Assembly: GCA_965240325.2 (NCBI GenBank)
Contig: OZ251244.1
Location: 1 to 64,000, forward strand
DNA: 64,000 bases
DNA from: Rebecca billardiae RCC1528
Lineage: Eukaryota > Haptophyta
Reading direction: 5' to 3'
Below are positions 1 to 11,100 of this stretch, one piece after another (position 1 is the first letter of the stretch; every line of letters starts with the position of its first letter). The notes below the pieces were generated by a model, which ran no database searches, had not been told where the DNA came from, and was given only the letters and a program-made list of their open reading frames with translations. The translations under genes were made by a program, and so were the position numbers.

Positions 1-235
1 CTACCAACCCCTAACCCTAACCCTAACCCCCTACCCTAACCCTAACCCTAACCCCTAACCCTAACCCTAACCCTAACCCTAACCCTAACCCTAACCCTAA
101 CCCTAACCCTAACCCTAACCCTAACCCTAACCTAACCCTAACCCTAACCCTAACCCTAACCCTAACCACCTAACCCTAAACCCTAACCCTAACCTAAACC
201 CCTAACCCTAACCCTAACCCTAACCCTAACCCCTA

Positions 236-268
<33 letters not shown>

Positions 269-421
269 CCCTAACCCTAACCCTAACCCTAACCCTAACC
301 CTAACCCTAACCCTAACCCTAACCCTAACCCTAACCCTAACCCTAACCCTAACCCTAACCCTAACCCTAACCCCTAACCCTAACCCTAACCCTAACCCTA
401 ACCCTAACCCTAACCCTAACC

Positions 422-458
<37 letters not shown>

Positions 459-541
459 TAACCCTAACCCTAACCCTAACCCTAACCCTAACCCTAACCC
501 TAACCCTAACCCTAACCCTAACCCTAACCCTAACCCTAACC

Positions 542-582
<41 letters not shown>

Positions 583-672
583 CCCTAACCCTAACCCTAA
601 CCCTAACCCCTAACCCTAACCCTAACCCTAACCCCTAACCCTAACCCCTAACCCTAACCCCTAACCCTAACC

Positions 673-713
<41 letters not shown>

Positions 714-776
714 CCCTAACCCTAACCCTAACCCTAACCCCTAACCCTAACCCTAACCCTAACCCTAACCCTAACC

Positions 777-817
<41 letters not shown>

Positions 818-909
818 CCCTAACCCTAACCCTAACCCTAACCCTAACCCTAACCCTAACCCTAACCCTAACCCTAACCCTAACCCTAACCCTAACCCTA
901 ACCCTAACC

Positions 910-950
<41 letters not shown>

Positions 951-959
951 CCCCTAACC

Positions 960-1000
<41 letters not shown>

Positions 1001-1010
1001 CCCTAACCCT

Positions 1011-1048
<38 letters not shown>

Positions 1049-1316
1049 CCCTAACCCTAACCCTAACCCTAACCCTAACCCCTAACCCTAACCCCTAACC
1101 CTAACCCTAACCCTAACCCTAACCCTAACCCTAACCCTAACCCTAACCCTAACCCTAACCCTAACCCTAACCCTAACCCTAACCCTAACCCTAACCCTAA
1201 CCCTAACCCTAACCCTAACCCTAACCCTAACCCTAACCCTAACCCTAACCCTAACCCTAACCCTAACCCTAACCCTAACCCTAACCCTAACCCTAACCCT
1301 AACCCTAACCCTAACC

Positions 1317-1357
<41 letters not shown>

Positions 1358-1517
1358 CCCTAACCCTAACCCTAACCCTAAACCTAAACCCTAACCTAAC
1401 CCTAACCCTAACCCTAACCCTAACCCTAACCCTAACCCTAACCCTAACCCTAACCCTAACCCTAACCCTAACCCTAACCCTAACCCTAACCCTAACCCTA
1501 ACCCTAACCCTAACCCT
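1..1517. repeat. Telomere, (CCCTAA)n
   Basis: The window begins with about 250 copies of CCCTAA, the complement of TTAGGG, in the orientation expected at the left end of a chromosome. Sporadic variants with one base gained or lost (CCCCTAA, CCCTAAA, CCTAA) are scattered throughout and are denser in the outer 1.1 kb; about 1110-1330 is nearly pure. The array stops abruptly at about 1517, where subtelomeric repeat begins. Confidence 0.98.
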
Positions 1518-2170
1518 AGAGCCAAGCCAAGCACGCGCCGCTCTCACCTCTACCCGGCGGATCGGAGCCGCCCGACACATATGCTCGACGGCCAGCAAGC
1601 GCTCGCTCGAGAGCGGGCCCTGCGTGACCGTCCCTACGCACCTGTTTGCTCTCACAGTCACTCGCCGACCCCGCCGAGCGCGCGCGCGGCCGGTAGGTGA
1701 CCAGAGCCAAGCCAAGCACGCGCCGCTCTCACCTCTACCTGGCGGTTCGGAGCCGCCCGACACATATGCTCGACGGCCAGCGAGCGCTGGCTCGAGAGCG
1801 GGCCCTGCGTGACCGTCCCTACGACTACGCAGCTATTTGCTTCCTTAGTCGCTACTCGCCCTTGAGCCGCCGAGCGCGCGCACGGCCGGTAGGTGACCAG
1901 AGCCAAGCCAAGCACGCGCCGCTCTCACCTCTACCCGGCGGTTCGGAGCTACCCGACACATATATTCTCGACGGCCAACGAGCGTGTGCTCGAGCGCGGG
2001 CCTTGCGTGACCCCCTTCGCCTCGCGGCTATTTGCTCTAACTGCCACTGCTGAACCGGCGCCGACGGCGCGCGCGCGGCTGGTGAGGGGCGCTGAGTCTG
2101 ACGAGGCCGCGCCCAGCACATATTCTCGCGACGGCCATCGGGCGTGCTGCTCGTACCACCCGGCACGAAG
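1518..2170. repeat. Telomere-adjacent tandem repeat, ~185-196 bp unit
   Basis: Three clear copies start with AGAGCCAAGCCAAGCACG at about 1518, 1703 and 1899, giving spacings of 185 and 196 bp; a fourth, strongly diverged copy fills about 2070-2170. Each unit carries a CACATAT motif followed by a CTCGACGGCCA block. Short open frames here differ between copies and are not conserved, so I regard the array as non-coding. Confidence 0.9.
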
Positions 2171-2930
2171 CCGACACGCGCCAGCTTTCGCCGAGCCGAA
2201 GGCGAGCGAGAGCTGACGCGCGCTCGCGGCCGCGCAGGCCGCTGCTGCTGCTGCTTCGTGGTGCGCGGCCGAGCCGGCCACGCGTGCGCGCCCTCGCCCG
2301 AGCGCGGCGGCGACAGGTCGGTGCGAGGTGATGGGGCGGCTCATATGCACCCCGTGCGGCGCTGTGCCGCCGCACACCACCTTTCGCCGAGCCGAAGGCG
2401 AGCAAGAGCTGGCGTGCGGTCGCGGCCGCGCAGGCTGCTGCTGCTGCTGCCGAGCACACTGCCGAGCCGGCCGCGCGCGCATTACCGCCGCCACCTCGCG
2501 GCGCGATCTTGGCGGAGGCGAGGGAGCGGCCCATCGGGACCCCGTGCGGCGCTGGCCCGCAGCGCGCAAGATCGCGCAGCGCAGTTGGCGAGCGCGGGCC
2601 GCGGCGCCGACGCGGCCGCGCGCGTGCCGGCTGCCGCTGCTGCTGCTGCCGCTGCTGCTGCTGCCGAGTGCACGGCCGCGCGCGCATCATCGCCGCCACC
2701 TCGCGGCGCGATCTTGGCGGAGGCGAGGGAGCGGCCCATCGGGACCCCGTGCGGCGCTGGCCCGCAGCGCGCAAGCTCGCGCAGCGCCGTTGGCGAGCGC
2801 AAGCTGCGGCGCCGACGCGGACGCGAGCGCGCTGGCTGCCGCTGCTGCTGCCGAGCGCACGGCCGAGCCGGCGGCGGCGCCGGGGCAGGGCGTGCGCGGC
2901 GCGAGCGCCGGAGCTTCGGCTTCGCATGCA
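2171..2930. repeat. Second subtelomeric tandem repeat, ~200 bp unit, with CTG/CCG triplet runs
   Basis: A block containing GCGCGATCTTGGCGGAGG recurs at about 2501 and 2706, 205 bp apart, and a related GAGCCGAAGGCGAGC block recurs at about 2196 and 2387. Each unit includes a short (CTG)n or (GCTGCTGCC)n run (about 2242, 2430, 2636, 2840). Open frames on both strands are chance products of high GC and periodicity. Confidence 0.85.
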
Positions 2931-3990
2931 GCCCGGAGCAGCGCAAACATCGTAACACTATCGGCCGGCGCTGCCCCGCACGCCGCGCGCGCGCTCGCGC
3001 CGCACGAGGCGGCGCGGAGGCGCCGGCCCGCGGCCGGGCGCGGCGCCAACGCGCGCCACTGCCGCGCGCAGGCAGCCGTCACACCGCGCACGCGAAATCC
3101 AACGGGCTCGCCACCGCGCCCCGTGAGCGCCGAGCCGCCGCTGCGCGCGCCTCCGCGCGGCGCACGCCCGAGAGATGACGCCCACACCCGCCCCGCCGGA
3201 GGAGAGGGCCGGCCGCCATCATCGCATTCTGACTGTTGAGCGGCGCCGCTCTGCAAATCTCGCCGAGCAGATCTCGAGCTCTCGGCACGATCTCGGCAGG
3301 CGACGAGCTCACGATGGCGGCTGCCCGCCGCCGCCGCCTCGAGCGCACGCAGCGGCGGGCCGCGTGCACGCGCCGCGCCATCCGGGACACGGCGAGGCGA
3401 TGGGCCGCGCCCGACCGGCGGTCCGCCTTGCGACACGCCGACACACCGTGAGGGCAACAACCATCCCCTGACACAGCACGCCCGCGCCCGCGCCAGCGCG
3501 CTGACGTGTGCGCCGCGCGGTGGGACGAGAGGGCTCCAGCGAGCGCGGTGCGCGGCGCGAAGCCTAAAGGCACGCGTGTGGACCGCGCTGTCCAACAACG
3601 CCCGTTTCATCTCCACCCGCGCCGACGCGCTCTCGTGAGGCCGCGCCGAGGGGCGCGCGGCGGCGCGCGGCGGGACGGGCGCGAGCGCCGGCGGCTCAGC
3701 CTCACGTGCAGTCTGGAGCAGCGCACGAACCGTGGCCCACTCGGCCCGCGTCGCCAAAGTACGCCGCGCGCGCGCACTCGCGCCGCGCGCGCCGCGCCAG
3801 GCAGCGTGGAGACGCGCGCCCGTGCGCGAGCAGCCGCCGCTGGGCACACGCGAGAAGAGGCGGGCCGACCGCTGCGGTGCGTGAGCGCCGCCGCGCGCCT
3901 CCGCGTGGCGCCCGCCCGCGAGAGGACGCCCAAACGGCCGCCCCGCTGGAGAGGGTCGACCAGCGAGCGCCATCTCAGGCCGCGCCAGGG
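2865..3990. repeat. Diverged duplicated subtelomeric block
   Basis: The stretch around 2890-3040 and the stretch around 3668-3815 are recognisably the same sequence, about 780 bp apart: both run through GGGCGCGAGCGCCGG-like sequence, a CATGCAG/ACGTGCAG core, GGAGCAGCGCA, then a CGCGCGC-rich tail. They differ at many positions. The interval between them has no gene I can recognise. Confidence 0.6.
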
Positions 3991-3999
3991 GCCGCTCTG

Positions 4000-4215
4000 C
4001 CTGGTTGTCACCGCGGATGGCGGCGTGCGCACGTGCGTCGCACCGCTACCTCGCCACCGAGTCCCGCCTGCTCGTGCCGACGCGCTGGAGGCGGTGCGCG
4101 CGGCGGCCGGTCACGCGCGCCTGCTCACGCTGAGCGAGGCGGGCGCCGTATACGCGCGCGGCCGCAACCAGTGCGGCCAGCTGGGGCTGGTCAGCACGGT
4201 CGAGCGGCAGGCCTC
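4000..4215 (+). pseudogene. RCC1-repeat gene fragment
   Basis: The plus-strand frame through 4000-4215 reads as part of an RCC1 (regulator of chromosome condensation) beta-propeller. It starts with VVTADGGVRTC, the end of one blade, then gives a blade core containing AAAGHARLLTLSEAGAVYA and GRNQCGQLGL. The G-H...L-L-T-L-S-E-x-G-x-V-Y and G-x-N-x-x-G-Q-L-G signatures are diagnostic of the family. Only about one and a half of the usual seven blades are present, no start or partner exon is visible, and the fragment is surrounded by subtelomeric repeat, so it looks like a captured or decayed gene piece. RCC1-like proteins act as GTPase exchange factors or chromatin/ubiquitin scaffolds; no function is implied for this remnant. 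Confidence 0.7.
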
Positions 4216-4280
4216 GGTGCAGCGCCGGGCGCGCGGCCCTAGATCTTACCGTACACGATCACGAGCGCGCACGGCAGCAG

Positions 4281-4440
4281 TCGTCGTAGACGGTGCAGCA
4301 GCTGCTGCGCACGCCGAGGGCAGGTCGACGAAGTGTTCGATGGGGGGGCGGGGCGGGGGCAGCCTTGACAGACGCGCAGCGCTCGAGCGGCCAGCCTCTC
4401 CGACGCGGGCTCGCGCTCGTCCGCGCCGTCGCCGCGTACA
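4281..4440 (+). repeat. Subtelomeric copy of the 'GATGGGGGG-CGGGG' module
   Basis: The sequence around 4338-4360 (GATGGGGGGGCGGGGCGG followed by GGCAGC) and the following GCGCAGCGCTCGAGCGG matches the core of a degenerate module repeated several times at 22430-25110. This places one member of that dispersed family inside the subtelomere, 18 kb from the others. No coding function is seen. Confidence 0.5.
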
Positions 4441-4564
4441 ATCCAACGCCCCGAAAGGCAGTAGGCCTCCGTCACTCCGTGTAGCACGATCCACCGGAGG
4501 GCGGCATCCCACCGCTCCATCGCGACCGTGCGGCAGCACCGCCCCGCACTCGGCTACGCTGCCA

Positions 4565-4784
4565 CGGCGGACCACTCGTCCCTCGTCAGCCGCGACGACG
4601 TAGTCTCGGCCGGTTTCTTTAGTCGGCGGTGACTATGCGTATAGCGCGAACCAGCTAGCCAATCGCTAGTCTCATATAGTTTCTAGGCGCCGAATCCGCA
4701 GATCAGATAGCAAGCCCCAGTTTATTCTTAACGTGACAGCTACTCCTTATTGCCCGCTATTATTGCGCCTGCTGAATACATCAG
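4565..4784 (-). repeat. Dispersed element, copy 1 (inverted relative to 62438-62614)
   Basis: Read on the minus strand, this segment aligns from end to end with 62438-62614. Shared landmarks include TGACTATGCGTATAGC, GATAGCAAGCCCCAGTTT and CTCCTTATTGCCCGC. The copy here carries many extra 2-7 nt insertions (for example at the GTCAGCC, CCAATCGCTAG and CAGATAGC landmarks), several of which look like short tandem duplications of adjacent bases. It is AT-richer than its surroundings. I see no open frame and consider it a decayed mobile or structural repeat. Confidence 0.8.
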
Positions 4785-5149
4785 CACCATTGTCTAAGTC
4801 GATCGCGGGCGGACCGCAAGTCCGCGCCGCGGCCACCGTCGCGTCACGGGCGCGCGCCGCGAGCAGTAGCTAGTACTCGAAGTTGCGGCGCCGTGCAGCA
4901 CTATCGGGCACTTATGCTATCCGCGCGTACTGACTACTGGCGGCGGCGGCGAGCGACTAGGTGAGTAGGCTACTACTACTAGGACGCGCACCGAGGACGG
5001 GCCCCGGGCGCAGCGCCCTACTACGACGCTTCAGAGTCGGTTTACCGGTGGTATATAGAGAGGCACTGCACCGCCGCTTGCTTCGGCGCGCGCCGCCCTC
5101 CGAGCTGATAGCGCGTCGGCTGCACGGCGTCGGCAGAGCCAGTGATAGT
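4785..5149. other. Junction between dispersed element and satellite, no gene seen
   Basis: This interval has more A+T than the flanking satellite. Nothing recognisable was found. Open frames that begin here simply run on into the satellite that follows. Confidence 0.5.
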
Positions 5150-8100
5150 CCGCCAGACACAAGCGCCCGCGCGCCGAGCGCAGCTGCTCGAGCGCGGAGC
5201 GGCCGCGCGGAAGCTCGGCGCTGCGGGAGCCCACGCGCCTCGACGCGTACGACAAATCGCCGCAGCGCGTTTCCAGCACCGTCCGCCGACTCGAGGCGCC
5301 GCTGGGCGGCGCGCGGCACCGCGCGCACCAGTCTGCAGCCTCGCTCGAGTGCGCGCGCAGCTGCGCGCGCGCCCGTGCGCGCGCCGAGCCCAGCGGCTCG
5401 AGCGCGGAGCGGCCACGCGGAAGCTCGGAGCGGCGGGAGCCCACGTCCCTCGACGCGTACGTCAAATTGCCGCAGCGCGTTTCCAGCACCGTTCGCCGCC
5501 TCGACGCGCCGCTGGGCGGCGCGCGGCACCGCGCGCACCAGTCTGCAGCCTCGCTCGAGTGCGCGCGCAGCTGCGCGCGCGCCCGTGCGCGCGCGCCGAG
5601 CCCAGCGGCTCGAGCGCGGAGCGGCCACGCAGAAGCTCGGCGCGGCGGGAGCCCACGTCCCTCGACGCGAACGTCAAATTGCCGCAGCGCGTTTCCAGCA
5701 CCGTTCGCCGCCTCGACGCGCCGCTGGGCGGCGCGCGGCACCGCGCGCACCAGTTGGCAAGTCTGCAGCCTCGCTCGAGTGCGCGCGCAGCTGCGCGCGC
5801 GCCCGTGCGCGCGCGCCGAGCCCAGCGGCTCGAGCGCGGAGCGGCCGCGCGGAAGCTCGGCGCGGCGGGAGCCCACGCGCCTCGACGCGTACGACAAATC
5901 GCCGCAGCGCGTTTCCAGCACCGTCCGCCGACTCGAGGCGCCGCTGGGCGGCGCGCGGCACCGCGCGCACCAGTCTGCAGCCTCGCTCGAGTGCGCGCGC
6001 AGCTGCGCGCGCGCCCGTGCGCGCGCGCCGAGCCCAGCGGCTCGAGCGCGGAGCGGCCACGCAGAAGCTCGGCGCGGCGGGAGCCCACGTCCCTCGACGC
6101 GAACGTCAAATTGCCGCAGCGCGTTTCCGGCACCGTCCGCCGCCTCGAGGCGCCACTGGGCGGCGCGCGGCACCGCGCGCACCGCCCGGCAAGTCTCGAG
6201 TGCGCGCGCAGCTGCGCGCGCGCCCGTGCGCGCGCGCCGAGCCCAGCGGCTCGAGCGCGGAGCGGCCGCGCGGAAGCTCGGCGCGGCGGGAGCCCACGCG
6301 CCTCGACGCGTACGACAAATCGCCGCAGCGCGTTTCCAGCACCGTCCGCCGACTCGAGGCGCCGCTGGGCGGCGCGCGGCACCGCGCGCACCAGTTGGCA
6401 AGTCTGCAGCCTCGCTCGAGTGCGCGCAGCTGCGCGCGCGCCCGTGCGCGCGCGCCGAGCCCAGCGGCTCGAGCGCGGAGCGGCCACGCAGAAGCTCGGC
6501 GCGGCGGGAGCCCACGTCCCTCGACGCGCACATCAAATTGCCGCAGCGCGTTTCGAGCACCGTCCGCCGACTCGAGGCGCCGCTGGGCGGCGCGCGGCAC
6601 CGCGCGCACCGCCCGGCAAGTCTCGAGTGCGCGCGCAGCTGCGCGCGCCCGTGCGCGCGCGCCGAGCGCAGCGGCTCAAGCGCGGAGCGGCCGCGCAGAA
6701 GCTCGGCGCGGCGGGAGCCCACGTCCCTCGACGCGAACGTCAAATTGCCGCAGCGCGTTTCCGGCACCGTCCGCCGACTCGAGGCGCCGCTGGGCGGCGC
6801 GCGGCACCGCGCGCACCGCCCGGCAAGTCTGCAGCCTCGAGTGCGCGCGCAGCTGCGCGCGCGCCCGTGCGCGCGCGCCGAGCCCAGCTGCTCGAGCGCG
6901 GAGCGGCCGCGCAGAAGCTCGGCGCGGCGGGTGCCCACGTCCCTCGACGCGTACGTCAAATTGCCGCAGCGCGTTTCCAGCACCGTTCGCCGCCTCGAGG
7001 CGCCGCTGGGCGGCGTGCGGCACCGCGCGCACCGCCTGGCAAGTCTGCAGCCTCGAGTGCGCGCGCAGCTGCGCGCGCGCCCGCGCGCGCGCGCCGAGCC
7101 CAGCGGCTCGAGCGCGGAGCGGCCGCGCGGAAGCTCGGCGCGGCGGGAGCCCACGTCCCTCGACGCGAACGTCAAATTGCCGCAGCGCGTTTCCGGCACC
7201 GTCCGCCGACTCGAGGCGCCGCTGGGCGGCGCGCGGCACCGCGCGCACCGCCCGGCAAGTCTGCAGCCTCGAGTGCGCGCGCAGCTGCGCGCGCGCCCGT
7301 GCGCGCGCGCCGAGCCCAGCTGCTCGAGCGCGGAGCGGCCGCGCAGAAGCTCGGCGCGGCGGGTGCCCACGTCCCTCGACGCGTACGTCAAATCGCCGCA
7401 GCGCGTTTCCAGCACCGTTCGCCGCCTCGACGCGCCGCTGGGCGGCGCGCGGCACCGCGCGCACCGCCCGGCAAGTCTGCAGCCTCGAGTGCGCGCGCAG
7501 CTGCGCGCGCGCCCGTGCGCGCGCGCCGAGCCCAGCTGCTCGAGCGCGGAGCGGCCGCGCAGAAGCTCGGCGCGGCGGGTGCCCACGTCCCTCGACGCGT
7601 ACGTCAAATCGCCGCAGCGCGTTTCCAGCACCGTTCGCCGCCTCGACGCGCCGCTGGGCGGCGCGCGGCACCGCGCGCACCGCCCGGCAAGTCTGCAGCC
7701 TCGAGTGCTGCGCGCGCGCCCGTGCGCGCGCGCCGAGCCCAGCGGCTCGAGCGCGGAGCGGCCACGCAGAAGCTCGGCGCGGCGGGAGCCCACGTCCCTC
7801 GACGCGAACGTCAAATTGCCGCAGCGCGTTTCCGGCACCGTTCGCCGCCTCGACGCGCCGCTGGGCGGCGCGCGGCACCGCGCGCGGCAGTCTGCAAGTC
7901 TGCAGCCTCGCTCGGGTGCGCGCGCAGCTGCGCGCGCGCCCGTGCGCGCGCGCCGAGCCCAGCGGCTCGAGCGCGGAGCGGCCGCGCAGAAGCTCGGCGC
8001 GGCGGGAGCCCACGTCCCTCGACGCGTACGTCAAATCGCCGCAGCGCGTTTCCAGCACCGTTCGCCGCCTCGACGCGCCGCTGGGCGGCGCGCGGCACCG

Positions 8101-11100
8101 CGCGCACCGCCCGGCAAGTCTGCAGCCTCGAGTGCGCGCGCAGCTGCGCGCGCGCCCGTGCGCGCGCGCCGAGCCCAGCGGCTCGAGCGCGGAGCGGCCA
8201 CGCAGAAGCTCGGCGCGGCGGGAGCCCACGTCCCTCGACGCGAACGTCAAATTGCCGCAGCGCGTTTCCAGCACCGTCCGCCGCCTCGAGGCGCCGCTGG
8301 GCGGCGCGCGGCACCGCGCGCACCAGTCTGCAGCCTCGCTCGAGTGCGCGCGCAGCTGCGCGCGCCCGTGCGCGCGCGCCGAGCCCAGCGGCTCGAGCGC
8401 GGAGCGGCCGCGCGGAAGCTCGGCGCGGCGGGAGCCCACGCGCCTCGACGCGTACGACAAATCGCCGCAGCGCGTTTCCAGCACCGTCCGCCGCCTCGAC
8501 GCGCCGCTGGGCGGCGCGCGGCACCGCGCGCACCGCCCGGCAAGTCTGCAGCCTCGAGTGCGCGCGCAGCTGCGCGCGCGCCCGTGCGCGCGCGCCGAGC
8601 CCAGCGGCTCGAGCGCGGAGCGGCCACGCAGAAGCTCGGCGCGGCGGGAGCCCACGTCCCTCGACGCGAACGTCAAATTGCCGCAGCGCGTTTCCAGCAC
8701 CGTCCGCCGCCTCGACGCGCCGCTGGGCGGCGCGCGGCACCGCGCGCACCAGTCTGCAGCCTCGCTCGAGTGCGCGCGCAGCTGCGCGCGCGCCCGTGCG
8801 CGCGCGCCGAGCCCAGCGGCTCGAGCGCGGAGCGGCCACGCAGAAGCTCGGCGCGGCGGGAGCCCACGTCCCTCGACGCGAACGTCAAATTGCCGCAGCG
8901 CGTTTCCGGCACCGTCCGCCGACTCGAGGCGCCGCTGGGCGGCGCGCGGCACCGCGCGCACCGCCCGGCAAGTCTGCAGCCTCGAGTGCGCGCGCAGCTG
9001 CGCGCGCGCCCGTGCGCGCGCGCCGAGCCCAGCTGCTCGAGCGCGGAGCGGCCGCGCAGAAGCTCGGCGCGGCGGGTGCCCACGTCCCTCGACGCGTACG
9101 TCAAATCGCCGCAGCGCGTTTCCAGCACCGTTCGCCGCCTCGACGCGCCGCTGGGCGGCGCGCGGCACCGCGCGCACCGCCCGGCAAGTCTGCAGCCTCG
9201 AGTGCGCGCGCAGCTGCGCGCGCGCCCGTGCGCGCGCGCCGAGCCCAGCTGCTCGAGCGCGGAGCGGCCGCGCAGAAGCTCGGCGCGGCGGGAGCCCACG
9301 TCCCTCGACGCGAACGTCAAACTGCCGCAGCGCGTTTCCGGCACCGTCCTTCGACTCGAGGCGCCGCTGGGCGGCGCGCGGCACCGCGCGCACCGCCCGG
9401 CAAGTCTGCAGCCTCGAGTGCTGCGCGCGCGCCCGTGCGCGCGCGCCGAGCCCAGCGGCTCGAGCGCGGAGCGGCCACGCAGAAGCTCGGCGCGGCGGGA
9501 GCCCACGTCCCTCGACGCGAACGTCAAATTGCCGCAGCGCGTTTCCGGCACCGTTCGCCGCCTCGACGCGCCGCTGGGCGGCGCGCGGCACCGCGCGCGG
9601 CAGTCTGCAAGTCTGCAGCCTCGCTCGGGTGCGCGCAGCTGCGCGCGCGCCCGTGCGCGCGCGCCGAGCCCAGCGGCTCGAGCGCGGAGCGGCCGCGCAG
9701 AAGCTCGGCGCGGCGGGAGCCCACGTCCCTCGACGCGTACGTCAAATCGCCGCAGCGCGTTTCCAGCACCGTTCGCCGCCTCGACGCGCCGCTGGGCGGC
9801 GCGCGGCACCGCGCGCACCGCCCGGCAAGTCTGCAGCCTCGAGTGCGCGCGCAGCTGCGCGCGCGCCCGTGCGCGCGCGCCGAGCCCAGCGGCTCGAGCG
9901 CGGAGCGGCCGCGCAGAAGCTCGGCGCGGCGGGAGCCCACGTCCCTCGACGCGAACGTCAAATTGCCGCAGCGCGTTTCCGGCACCGTTCGCCGCCTCGA
10001 GGCGCCGCTGGGCGGCGCGCGGCACCGCGCGCACCAGTCTGCAGCCTCGCTCGAGTGCGCGCGCAGCTGCGCGCGCCCGTGCGCGCGCGCTGAGCCCAGC
10101 GGCTCGAGCGCGGAGCGGCCGCGCAGAAGCTCGGCGCGGCGGGAGCCCACGTCCCTCGACGCGAACGTCAAATTGCCGCAGCGCGTTTCCGGCACCGTTC
10201 GCCGCCTCGAGGCGCCGCTGGGCGGCGCGCGGCACCGCGCGCACCAGTCTGCAGCCTCGCTCGAGTGCGCGCGCAGCTGCGCGCGCCCGTGCGCGCGCGC
10301 TGAGCCCAGCGGCTCGAGCGCGGAGCGGCCGCGCAGAAGCTCGGCGCGGCGGGAGCCCACGTCCCTCGACGCGTACGTCAAATCGCCGCAGCGCGTTTCC
10401 AGCACCGTTCGCCGCCTCGACGCGCCGCTGGGCGGCGCGCGGCACTGCGCGCACCGCCCGGCAAGTCTGCAGCCTCGAGTGCGCGCGCAGCTGCGCGCGC
10501 GCCCGTGCGCGCGCGCCGAGCCCAGCGGCTCGAGCGCGGAGCGGCCACGCAGAAGCTCGTCGCGGCGGGAGCCCACGTCCCTCGACGCGCACGTCAAATT
10601 GCCGCAGCGCGTTTCGAGCACCGTCCGCCGACTCGAGGCGCCGCTGGGCGGCGCGCGGCACCGCGCGCACCGCCCGGCAAGTCTGCAGCCTCGAGTGCGC
10701 GCGCAGCTGCGCGCGCGCCCGTGCGCGCGCGCCGAGCCCAGCTGCTCGAGCGCGGAGCGGCCGCGCAGAAGCTCGGCGCGGCGGGAGCCCACGTCCCTCG
10801 ACGCGTACGTCAAATTGCCGCAGCGCGTTTCCAGCACCGTTCGCCGCCTCGACGCGCCGCTGGGCGGCGCGCGGCACCGCGCGCACCAGTTGGCAAGTCT
10901 GCAGCCTCGCTCGAGTGCGCGCGCAGCTGCGCGCGCGCCCGTGCGCGCGCGCCGAGCCCAGCTGCTCGAGCGCGGAGCGGCCGCGCAGAAGCTCGGCGCG
11001 GCGGGAGCCCACGTCCCTCGACGCGTACGTCAAATTGCCGCAGCGCGTTTCCAGCACCGTTCGCCGCCTCGACGCGCCGCTGGGCGGCGCGCGGCACCGC

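Noticed and set aside
1335-1763. Open frame coding Val-Arg repeats
   Set aside because: It is simply the telomere repeat (including its imperfect units) read on the minus strand.
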